Origin: Candidatus Daviesbacteria bacterium GW2011_GWA1_41_61
GTDB lineage: Bacteria > Patescibacteriota > Microgenomatia > Daviesbacterales > UBA10151
Length of the DNA: 49,706 nucleotides
Assembly (NCBI GenBank): GCA_000997385.1
Contig: LCBT01000001.1
Coordinates: forward strand, 1 to 49,706
Direction: 5' to 3'
Positions 7,450-12,978 of the stretch are shown here, in pieces. The notes beneath the pieces were generated by a model. It was not told the DNA's origin, did no database searches, and was given only the letters and a program-made list of their open reading frames with translations. A program made the position numbers and the translations under genes. Every line of letters starts with the position of its first letter. The stretch's first letter is position 1.

Positions 7450-8466
7450 ATGTTCAAAAAGATAAGTGTTATTTTTGTAGTAATATCGGCGGCTATTTCC
7501 TCCTGGCTGGTTATTCATTTGCTGGCTATTTCTGGAGTTTTTTTAGCTTTAGCCAGCCCCATCTGGTGGTTGTTATTCCCTAAAAAATCAGTTTGCCTTC
7601 TCTGCCGAGCGGAAAAGGACGGTAAATGGTGCTGGCTCTGCCGGGAAAAAATAGTTAAAAGTGAAGGAACTACCCCTAAAAGTCTGTTCTCATCTGTTTT
7701 AAATGGTTTTTTGATCTTATTTTTTACCATTATTTCTTTATTGTTGGTCTATTCCGAAGGCCGTCTTTTATCTTATCTGGGTTTTCCCCCGGTTTCCAAA
7801 ACAGCTTCTTTTATTATCCCAACTAAAGGACAATATCTTCTCGGTGAGGTTTTTCCGGTTAAAATCGAGGTTACCGGCATTAAAACTGCTGTCAACACCA
7901 TTCAAGCCGATCTGGGCTTTGATCCTCGAGTGGTTGAGGTAACCCAAGTTTCAACCGAGGGCTCATTTGCCAATATTTTTATCCAAAAGGTTATTAATAA
8001 TAATGAGGGCTATGTCCGGCTGACCGGCGGACTACCTAATCCCGGTTTCAGTCAACTGCAGGGAACATTTGCCACAGTGTATTTCCGTGGTAAAACACCT
8101 GGTCCTGTCAAAATTAAGTTTCTCCCTACCTCCCTAGTTTTAGCCAACGATGGACTGGGGACAGATGTCTTAAAAGACCTCGCGTCTGTTTCCTATTTAA
8201 TCCTTCCTGAATCCGTACCCGTCTCCCAAACCCCAATATCTGATGAGCCAGAGGAAAGTACAACCTTAAAACCCACCACTTTGGGAGAGGAAACGGGCAG
8301 CACCCAAATGATTTTTTATGAAGAGAATGTTTTAGGTAAAAGCATAAAAAGTCAATTTAAACAAAACGATCAAGAAGTTCGGCTTTCTATCTTTTTGGAC
8401 GGTCTAAAGCAATTTGATAACTTTATCCTTAATCTATGGGGAAAAGCCATCGGTACAGTTAAATGA
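7450..8466 (+). CDS. Membrane-anchored zinc-ribbon and cohesin-domain protein
   Basis: A 338-residue protein. Two hydrophobic helices (about 5-45) precede a small zinc-ribbon-like pair of CxxC motifs (C49/C52 and C61/C64), followed by another membrane helix (about 80-105). Residues about 118-258 read like a cohesin domain: GQYLLGEVFPVKIEV, QADLGFDPRVVEV, GYVRLTGGLPNPGF, then GTFATVYFRGKTPGPVKIKF. The C-terminal 70 residues are charged and low in structure. Cohesins hold dockerins in cellulosomes and in other surface assemblies. Start at 7450 is three bases after the dockerin gene stop, so the two are translationally linked. The zinc ribbon between helices is unusual for a cohesin scaffold. 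Confidence 0.75.
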   Translation: MFKKISVIFVVISAAISSWLVIHLLAISGVFLALASPIWWLLFPKKSVCLLCRAEKDGKWCWLCREKIVKSEGTTPKSLFSSVLNGFLILFFTIISLLLVYSEGRLLSYLGFPPVSKTASFIIPTKGQYLLGEVFPVKIEVTGIKTAVNTIQADLGFDPRVVEVTQVSTEGSFANIFIQKVINNNEGYVRLTGGLPNPGFSQLQGTFATVYFRGKTPGPVKIKFLPTSLVLANDGLGTDVLKDLASVSYLILPESVPVSQTPISDEPEESTTLKPTTLGEETGSTQMIFYEENVLGKSIKSQFKQNDQEVRLSIFLDGLKQFDNFILNLWGKAIGTVK

Positions 8467-8713
8467 ATCTCTCGGACTTATAAACTTCCTTGGGAGAAGG
8501 TAAAGGATCACTTTTTTTTATGGCATTAGTCAACTGAGGCAAACCAAAATAGAAAAAAACAAACTGCAGGATTAAAAAGACAAGTAATGCTACTAAAAAA
8601 CCCAGTTCGTGATTTTGTCTTAAAGAATAGTTTTCAGACTGATTTCTAACTTTGCTCACCGGCGGTGTTACCATATTCAAAATACCATCCTGGGTTGTTA
8701 GATTTACTATCAC
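8459..8713 (-). CDS. Small single-pass membrane protein
   Basis: An 84-residue protein with a GTG start (8713) and GGGA eight bases before it; a shorter version could start at the ATG at 8674 (71 residues). A polar N-terminal half is followed by one strong transmembrane helix (about 40-60) and a charged tail. The family is unknown to me. It lies 11 bases downstream of the small ORF at 8725-8874 in the same direction, so the two likely form an operon, and its end overlaps the convergent cohesin gene by eight bases. Confidence 0.55.
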   Translation of the reverse strand: MIVNLTTQDGILNMVTPPVSKVRNQSENYSLRQNHELGFLVALLVFLILQFVFFYFGLPQLTNAIKKSDPLPSPKEVYKSERFI

Positions 8714-8724
8714 ATAAGTTATCC

Positions 8725-8874
8725 CTATAAAGTTTTATCCAACCTTATATGGCCCCCTTTATGCTGAGCTTGCATAGTAATCAGATTGGCTAAAACAGTG
8801 GACAGATTGATAATTTCTGTTTTGTTAACTTTTTTAGAAGGTATTTTTTTAAAAGGGGTGTCTCTCCAAAACAT
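8725..8874 (-). CDS. Small basic 49-residue protein
   Basis: ATG at 8874 is preceded by a strong Shine-Dalgarno (AAGGAGAG, six-base spacing from GGAG), which is the main reason to accept this short frame; it ends with TAG at 8725-8727. The protein begins MFWRDTPFKK, is rich in Lys, and has a helix-like centre (TEIINLSTVLANLITMQAQ). No known family recognised. It is probably co-transcribed with the membrane protein at 8459-8713. Confidence 0.55.
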   Translation of the reverse strand: MFWRDTPFKKIPSKKVNKTEIINLSTVLANLITMQAQHKGGHIRLDKTL

Positions 8875-8902
8875 CTTCTCTCCTTAAATCTGAATCAGTT
8901 GT

Positions 8903-8975
8903 AGGGTAGGTCCGAGAAATTTTAGGTTATGTATTATTGTACCTTTAATTATTCTCGGTAAATTCTACCTACCCT
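8903..8975. repeat. Long imperfect hairpin (inverted repeat)
   Basis: AGGGTAGGT (8903-8911) pairs perfectly with ACCTACCCT (8967-8975), and CGAGAA (8913-8918) with TTCTCG (8952-8957), leaving an AT-rich centre. It lies in the 235-base gap between the divergent small ORF (8874) and the PAP2 gene (9110). No T-tract follows, so it is not an obvious terminator; it could be a regulatory site or a small palindromic element. I see nothing else in the gap apart from a TATATT at 9093-9098. Confidence 0.6.
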
Positions 8976-9109
8976 CAGCCTGATTAAAAGCATCATAGAC
9001 TTTAAACTTGAGAAAACAACAATAGAGTTGTAAGGATCTGGTAAATGAAGCTTCAGTATTCATCTCCCTTCCCTAGCTACTACTTTTCATGTTATATTAA
9101 AACTTGCCC

Positions 9110-9766
9110 ATGTTTTCTAAGAAATTCCTTCTTTCTGCCTCTATCACCCTACTGCTGCTGTTTGTCTATTTTTCCTACTTAGTCAGTCAGGACACCCTCA
9201 AGCCCCTTGATTTCAGTATCACCGTTAAATTACAAGACCACCTTCCCAGGCGTTTAGACTTACCATTTTCTATCCTTTCAATTATCGGGCTGGCAGAGGT
9301 TACTGCTATCGGGGGACTGGGCCTTATGATATACTTTTTCTTAAAACATTACTGGCTTACTTTTATTAGCCTTTCACTCTTTGGGATAGGAACATTGGTC
9401 GAAGTAATGAGTAAGATCTTTATTTACCAGCCAGGCCCTCCTTTATTTTTTCACCGCAATGTCCTCTCCCTTAATTTACCCAGCAGTAATGTGGTTCCAA
9501 CCGATTTCGCCTACCCTTCCGGTCACATGTTTAGAACTACTTTTTTAATCACCTTTGTAGTAACAGCCCTTCTTCTTAAAAAACCTCTCTTTACAACCTG
9601 GCCCTTCCATTTATGGATGCTTGGTTTCCTTTTAGCAATGTTTGTTTCCCGTATTTACTTAGGAGAGCACTGGACTACTGACGTGGTAGGAGGATTTTTA
9701 CTTGGCAGCTCTTTTGGCATCCTTGCCGGAATAACTATACCAACAAGGATAAAATGTGAGATTTGA
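9110..9766 (+). CDS. PAP2-superfamily membrane phosphatase
   Basis: A 218-residue polytopic membrane protein with about six helices. Two of the PAP2 catalytic motifs are clear: YPSGH with its histidine (about 138-142), and SRIYLGEHWTTDVVGG with the second His and Asp (about 184-199). The first motif, usually K-x6-RP, is present only as K-x-x-x-YQPGP, so the arginine is replaced. Family members remove phosphate from lipid pyrophosphates such as undecaprenyl pyrophosphate or phosphatidate at the outer membrane face. I chose the ATG at 9110 over the TTG two codons upstream; TATATT at 9093-9098 would place the transcript start about five bases before it. Substrate not deducible. Confidence 0.85.
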   Translation: MFSKKFLLSASITLLLLFVYFSYLVSQDTLKPLDFSITVKLQDHLPRRLDLPFSILSIIGLAEVTAIGGLGLMIYFFLKHYWLTFISLSLFGIGTLVEVMSKIFIYQPGPPLFFHRNVLSLNLPSSNVVPTDFAYPSGHMFRTTFLITFVVTALLLKKPLFTTWPFHLWMLGFLLAMFVSRIYLGEHWTTDVVGGFLLGSSFGILAGITIPTRIKCEI

Positions 9767-9843
9767 TGGCGATCTCTCATTATCATCTAAATTCAAATAG
9801 CAATCCTAATCACAAATTGGTAAAATATACAGGGTAGAAACTT

Positions 9844-9916
9844 GCCCCCGTAGCTTAACGGATAGAGCGTCGGTCTTCGGAACCGAAAGTTGGGGGTCCG
9901 ATTCCCTCCGGGGGCG
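9844..9916 (+). tRNA. tRNA-Arg (anticodon UCG)
   Basis: Cloverleaf of 73 bases: acceptor GCCCCCG/CGGGGGC, anticodon stem TCGGT/ACCGA around loop CTTCGGA (anticodon TCG), and a T-arm with loop TCCGATT instead of the usual TTCRANY start. The CCA end is not encoded. It lies 18 bases before the acidic-protein gene. Confidence 0.93.
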
Positions 9917-9934
9917 CTGTAAGGAGGTGTAAAT

Positions 9935-10255
9935 ATGAATAAACCAAAATTTAAAGGTTTTGTGGATTATCAGTCACCAGTTAAAGGTGGTAAAAAAGTT
10001 AAACCTTTGGGGAAGTTACCTGATCAGCAAAAACATGATCAAACTCAACCTTTGGAAGAAAAAGATTCAGAGACAGCCTTGGGTCATGAACCAGCTTCCG
10101 GATCAGATCAGATAGCTGATGTTGATCAGATTGCTGAAAGTATGGGTATATATGATGCAGAAGAGGAAAAATCTGACAATCCAAAAGATGAGCCAGAAGA
10201 TGTGGTTGAAGAGGTAAACATTGCCAAAGAAATTGAGGAAAATAAGGAAAGCTAA
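9935..10255 (+). CDS. Small acidic, probably disordered protein
   Basis: A 106-residue protein with a very strong ribosome site (AAGGAGGTG) before the ATG. The first 27 residues are basic (KPKFKGFVDYQSPVKGGKK), the rest is highly acidic and low-complexity (runs of Glu/Asp, ending VEEVNIAKEIEENKES). No family recognised and no membrane segment. It sits between tRNA-Arg and tRNA-Lys and may be co-transcribed with them. The bipolar charge suggests a nucleic-acid or ribosome-binding role, but that is speculation. Confidence 0.7.
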   Translation: MNKPKFKGFVDYQSPVKGGKKVKPLGKLPDQQKHDQTQPLEEKDSETALGHEPASGSDQIADVDQIAESMGIYDAEEEKSDNPKDEPEDVVEEVNIAKEIEENKES

Positions 10256-10265
10256 ATAGAATGTA

Positions 10266-10337
10266 GGCCCCATAGCTCAGTGGTAGAGCAGTTGCCTCTT
10301 AAGCAATTGGTCGGAGGTTCGAATCCTCCTGGGGTCA
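10266..10337 (+). tRNA. tRNA-Lys (anticodon CUU)
   Basis: Cloverleaf of 72 bases: acceptor GGCCCCA/TGGGGTC, D-arm AGCTC...GAGC, anticodon loop CTCTTAA (anticodon CTT), T-arm GGAGG-TTCGAAT-CCTCC. CCA not encoded. Its 3' end runs into the att-like repeat that is duplicated at 11936. Confidence 0.95.
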
Positions 10338-10378
10338 CTAGTTAACAATAGTTAAAAATAGATGAAAGAAGTTAACAG
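10331..10378 (+). repeat. att-like repeat 1, at tRNA-Lys(CUU) 3' end
   Basis: A 48-base sequence that starts inside the tRNA acceptor stem and contains AGTTAACAATAGTTAA and a second AGTTAACAG. It matches 11936-11983 at 45 of 48 positions. A shorter version lies at the 3' end of the other tRNA-Lys (37016-37052, minus strand). A direct repeat that includes a tRNA 3' end is the classical mark of site-specific integration. Confidence 0.75.
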
Positions 10379-10427
10379 TAGTTGCATAATTTGCATTATT
10401 GATTGATTTTTGAAATAATTATTTTAT

Positions 10428-10973
10428 ATGAAAGATATAAGTAATTCTGTTAATAGCCAAGGAGGTTTCTTCTCCAATGTATTAGGAATTTTAGTTATCG
10501 CAGTAATTGCCATGATTGTTGCTTTCAACTTAGGAATGAGATACGAAAAGTTAAAACCTCAAAAAACGAACGAACCGCAGAATGTCAAAGTAACTTCTCA
10601 AGAAACGCCTCTGAAAGAAGATCTTGAAGAAAGATGTGGAAAGTTACCTTCGGAAGCTTATCCAAAAGGAGAGACTGGATGGTCAGACATTCAAGGACCT
10701 TTTTGGTCATCTGATTGCCGTTACGCAATTTCTTCTTTATCGATAGTAGGAAGAGGCTTAGGACCAAACGTTTCTTCTGAAGATACACAAAAATTTGTTT
10801 CAAGCTTGCCAACTGGAGTATACCTGTACGGCGATGCAAATAAAACCTTAACGAAAGTTTATAAAAATGGTACTGTAGAAGAATGGAAAAACAGAGAAGA
10901 CTTTACATTTAATAGTGAAGGTAAGAAATATAATTATAATGTAATTGATAAAAAAGTTACCCTAAACCCTTAG
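10428..10973 (+). CDS. Single-pass membrane-anchored cassette protein
   Basis: A 181-residue protein with a short cytoplasmic start, one transmembrane helix (about residues 14-36, NVLGILVIAVIAMIVAFNLG) and an outward-facing domain with two cysteines (Cys70 and Cys96) likely to form a disulfide. The soluble part contains WSDIQGPFWSSDCRYAISS and a YLYGDANKTLTKVYKNG stretch reminiscent of beta-sheet repeats. No known family recognised. It is the first cargo gene of cassette module 1, between att-like site 1 and element A, and has no obvious Shine-Dalgarno. Confidence 0.65.
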   Translation: MKDISNSVNSQGGFFSNVLGILVIAVIAMIVAFNLGMRYEKLKPQKTNEPQNVKVTSQETPLKEDLEERCGKLPSEAYPKGETGWSDIQGPFWSSDCRYAISSLSIVGRGLGPNVSSEDTQKFVSSLPTGVYLYGDANKTLTKVYKNGTVEEWKNREDFTFNSEGKKYNYNVIDKKVTLNP

Positions 10974-10979
10974 ATTTTT

Positions 10980-11008
10980 CTGACAAAAACTGAACAGTTT
11001 GATATAAG
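10980..11008 (+). promoter_or_regulatory. Promoter of element A copy 1
   Basis: CTGACA (10980-10985, five of six), exactly 17 bases, TATAAG (11003-11008, five of six). The predicted start at about 11015 coincides with the first conserved bases of element A (TACCGAATGATC), which supports A being the start of a transcript. Confidence 0.6.
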
Positions 11009-11013
11009 TATCT

Positions 11014-11157
11014 TACCGAATGATCCTCGTGGTGAAAGTATCCTCCTTCGCCTTACGGTTTCGGCGGGACAAGCCTTTACGATTTTTGGTGATTCACCTT
11101 GGCTGCAAGGATCGAAATCTTACTCCCTCCGGCTCATTACGACACGGAGGTTTTCTT
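11014..11157 (+). ncRNA. Element A copy 1: candidate structured RNA
   Basis: Conserved part 11014-11118, followed by a terminator. GATCCTCGTGG (11021-11031) can pair with the region ending CAAGGATC (10 of 11 positions, one C-A mismatch, two G-U pairs), closing the element. Just inside is the conserved TGAAAGTATC. An inner CGCC/GGCG hairpin is also possible. Promoter in front and terminator behind make an RNA of about 140 bases. The HigB-like toxin remnant starts 17 bases after the terminator, so it may be a free small RNA or an attenuator for the toxin. No known RNA class recognised. Confidence 0.5.
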
Positions 11158-11158
11158 T
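11126..11158 (+). terminator. Rho-independent terminator after element A copy 1
   Basis: CCTCCG (11126-11131) pairs with CGGAGG (11145-11150) and is followed directly by TTTTCTTT. It ends the predicted element A transcript just before the toxin remnant. Confidence 0.7.
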
Positions 11159-11174
11159 ATGATATTATCGAACT

Positions 11175-11503
11175 ATGGCCTGGAGAGTTTTATTTTTTCA
11201 AACAACAAGAGGTGAATATCCTGTTAAGGAGTTTATTGAAAAGCAGGACGGAAACACGGTTGCAAAAATTAATCTTTCGATAAGATTGTTAATAGATTAT
11301 GGTCCGTTTTTAAAACCTCCAGACATTAAAAAGTTACAGAATAAATTATATGAACTTCGCATCCAGGGAAATCATCAGTAAGAATTTTCTATACAATAGT
11401 TGCAGGAGAATATTATTTACTCCACGCTTTTATAAAGAAAAGTCAGAAAATACCTCCTAAAGAATTAAAAGTGGCGCTTGACAGAATGAAGAAAATAATA
11501 TAG
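11175..11503 (+). pseudogene. HigB/RelE-like toxin gene, frameshifted
   Basis: The first 68 codons read as a HigB/Gp49-type toxin (VLFFQTTRGEYPVKEFIEKQ, then KLYELRIQG), then stop at 11379-11381. The expected C-terminal half, RIFYTIVAGEYYLLHAFIKK and KELKVALDRMKKII, continues in another frame to TAG at 11501-11503. Restoring one A in the GGAAAT stretch near 11370 joins both halves. Either the toxin is inactivated or this is a base-call error. Full length would be about 109 residues, normal for the family. The antitoxin gene follows 36 bases later. TATTAT at 11163-11168 suggests a leaderless transcript from the ATG. Confidence 0.75.
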
Positions 11504-11514
11504 CATATATGCTA
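11501..11514. promoter_or_regulatory. Perfect palindrome between toxin and antitoxin
   Basis: TAGCATATATGCTA is a perfect 14-base palindrome that overlaps the toxin stop codon and lies 26 bases before the antitoxin ATG. It is a good candidate operator for the XRE-family antitoxin, or its own promoter region; no experimental support. Confidence 0.45.
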
Positions 11515-11539
11515 TAAATCTAAAATATAGGAGGAGTAT

Positions 11540-11821
11540 ATGAAAAGACAACATTTAGATTTTGAAGTATGGGAAAAGGAAGCTTTAAAAGATCCTAAGC
11601 TAAGGGCAGAATATGACAAACTACAGCCACAGTTTGCTATTCTAAGAGCAAGGATTGAAAAAAGATTAACTCAAAAAGAACTAGCTCAAAAAATTGGCAC
11701 CAAACAATCAGTTATTTCCAGACTTGAATCGGGTAGAGCTAACCCATCCGTTGCCTTTCTTAAGAAGTTAGCCCAAGCTCTAAACTCTCATCTGGAAATT
11801 AGATTTACCAATTTTAAATAA
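11540..11821 (+). CDS. HigA-like XRE-family antitoxin
   Basis: A 93-residue protein with a Cro/C1-type helix-turn-helix (about residues 37-88): RLTQKELAQKIGTKQSVISR is the recognition-helix region, followed by LESGRANPSVAFLKKLAQAL. The N-terminal 35 residues are the toxin-neutralising or dimerisation part seen in HigA-like antitoxins that follow a Gp49-type toxin. A strong ribosome site (GGAGGAG) sets the start. Toxin-first order matches higBA. The frame is intact although the toxin is broken. It would bind DNA upstream and repress the pair, as in the family. Confidence 0.85.
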   Translation: MKRQHLDFEVWEKEALKDPKLRAEYDKLQPQFAILRARIEKRLTQKELAQKIGTKQSVISRLESGRANPSVAFLKKLAQALNSHLEIRFTNFK

Positions 11822-11828
11822 TCCTGCT

Positions 11829-11934
11829 GTACTTTATTATGCACCTTTTAACCCAAATGTATAAGCAAATTCAGAGTTTAGGCCGTCCTGAAGGAATAAT
11901 TCGGAGAATTCCCGTAGTCTGTTTAAGGTACTAG
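11829..11934 (+). repeat. Element B copy 1
   Basis: A 106-base non-coding element starting seven bases after the antitoxin stop. It matches 14019-14124 over its whole length without gaps (roughly 80-85 percent by eye) and 35526-35619 on the minus strand. The core AGTTTAGGCCGTCCTGAAGG and GGAATAATT is the most conserved. A small hairpin AATTC/GAATT follows. It abuts att-like site 2. Confidence 0.75.
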
Positions 11935-11935
11935 C

Positions 11936-11983
11936 GGGCTCACTAGTTAACGATAGTTAAAAATAGATGAAAGAAGTTAATAG
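11936..11983 (+). repeat. att-like repeat 2
   Basis: Direct repeat of 10331-10378 (45 of 48 identical), including the last bases of a tRNA-Lys acceptor stem (GGGCTCAC compared with GGGGTCAC) but not the rest of the tRNA. It marks the joint between cassette modules 1 and 2. Confidence 0.75.
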
Positions 11984-12003
11984 AAGATTTATTGTTTTTA
12001 TAT

Positions 12004-12636
12004 TTATCGACCGCTAAAAACTGCCACTCTTTTAAGATTTGGGAGTTCATCCAACTCACTTCTTGATACAAGTAAACCAGTAGTTCCATGTTGGACTAGA
12101 TTAACTTTGATATCAGGAAATAATTTAGCTATGAAGCGCGCTGTTCGTGGGTCATCATCATCAAATTCAACTTCTTCATAATGTTCTGTTAGCCTTAGTA
12201 ACGCGTGTGCCTTACTTACAGCGGTTCTAACTCCATCAGGTGTATAAAAAACCCCTCTAAAATATTTAGCAACTCTTCCTCTGTGTAATGTTTCCTCTGT
12301 CATATCAACCCATTGACCTTTATGAGATCGTCCTGTGTTTCCATAAATATCCGTTCCATCGGCAACTAGTTTTTCAAATGCACCCACTACACTAGGATAA
12401 ACATTTCTTCTTGCATGAAACTCAAAAGATATTCTTTCCTTAAGGCTATTAATGGGAGTATCAACTCTATTGTGATTAAGGCTAAGTTGAGATATATCAG
12501 CTATTGTTAGATTAGGTGAACGATGTGGACGTATCCTACCCATAACTAATCCCGATACGCGAGTAACAACTTCACGGCCTATTAAAGTATCATCAAAATC
12601 AAAAACACGAGCTCTTGACGATAAATGCTCTTTCAT
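12004..12636 (-). CDS. HAD-superfamily-like protein
   Basis: A 210-residue protein. Motif I of the haloacid-dehalogenase fold is clear at the N-terminus (RVFDFDDTLIG, nucleophile Asp and second Asp). Motif II is probably IYGNTGRS, motif III lysine SKAHALL, and motif IV VEFDDDDPRTARFIAKLF with the acidic pair. About 85 residues of cap lie between motifs I and II. The substrate is unknown; such proteins are often phosphatases. It is the first cargo of cassette module 2 and faces away from the others. TTGTTT-N17-TAGGAT on the minus strand just before the ATG gives a nearly leaderless promoter. Confidence 0.75.
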   Translation of the reverse strand: MKEHLSSRARVFDFDDTLIGREVVTRVSGLVMGRIRPHRSPNLTIADISQLSLNHNRVDTPINSLKERISFEFHARRNVYPSVVGAFEKLVADGTDIYGNTGRSHKGQWVDMTEETLHRGRVAKYFRGVFYTPDGVRTAVSKAHALLRLTEHYEEVEFDDDDPRTARFIAKLFPDIKVNLVQHGTTGLLVSRSELDELPNLKRVAVFSGR

Positions 12637-12695
12637 TTAAGCAGTATCCTAGCAAAAACTATAGGTAAAAACAAGCATACAAAAGACATGTGATG

Positions 12696-12899
12696 TATAA
12701 TATTTCTACCGAATGATCCTTGTGGTGAAAGTATCCTCCTTCGTTTGAAAACTTCGGCGGGACAAGCCTTACGTTTTGCGATAGCAAAAGGCAAGCTTTG
12801 CTTACTGTTAGGGAGCCCTTCGACTACGCTCAGGGTAAACTTTTTTGATGATTCATCTAGGCCCGCTTCGCCAGCGAGGCGAGCCACAAGGATCGAAAT
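12696..12899 (+). ncRNA. Element A copy 2, with insertions
   Basis: TATAAT (12696-12701) stands directly before the conserved start (12707, TACCGAATGATC). GATCCTTGTGG (12714-12724) pairs perfectly with CCACAAGGATC near the end (11 of 11). The first 60 bases match copy 1 closely. The copy is 193 bases instead of about 105 because it holds two extra blocks: one around 12780-12834 containing the hairpin CCCTTCGACTACGCTCAGGG, and a GC-rich palindrome at 12859-12885 that recurs elsewhere in the window. No terminator is evident, and the Fic promoter follows. Confidence 0.5.
12859..12885 (+). repeat. GC-rich palindromic repeat, copy 1
   Basis: AGGCCCGCTTCGCCAGCGAG followed by GCGAGCC. Related copies lie at 43482-43514 (inverted, inside a terminator) and 47579-47610 (inside htpX). 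Here it is inserted into the 3' half of element A. Confidence 0.65.
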
Positions 12900-12907
12900 A
12901 TTGCTTC

Positions 12908-12970
12908 TTGTAAATCGTCTAATATTCGTCTATAATACGACTATGGAGTATTTCAAGCTTCGCTTATAAT
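12908..12970 (+). promoter_or_regulatory. Tandem promoters of the Fic gene
   Basis: TTGTAA (12908-12913), 17 bases and a perfect TATAAT (12931-12936) form one promoter. A second perfect TATAAT (12965-12970) lies nine bases before the Fic ATG and would give a leaderless transcript. Both -10 boxes are followed by ACG(A/T)CTAT, so the region is a short duplication. The upstream transcript would begin with an eight-codon frame, MEYFKLRL, ending at 12969. Confidence 0.5.
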
Positions 12971-12978
12971 ACGTCTAT

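Noticed and set aside
10331-10378. att-like sites as integron attC sites
   Set aside because: GTTAAC and GTTAAAA do not fit the GTTRRRY core, the paired R/L box structure is absent, and no integron integrase is seen.
11020-11283. 87-codon frame across element A copy 1
   Set aside because: It runs through a predicted terminator and the toxin start in another frame, and is not kept in copies 2 and 3.
12633-12969. Two overlapping frames on opposite strands in element A copy 2
   Set aside because: Both are made from inserted palindromic repeats and do not exist in the other copies of element A.
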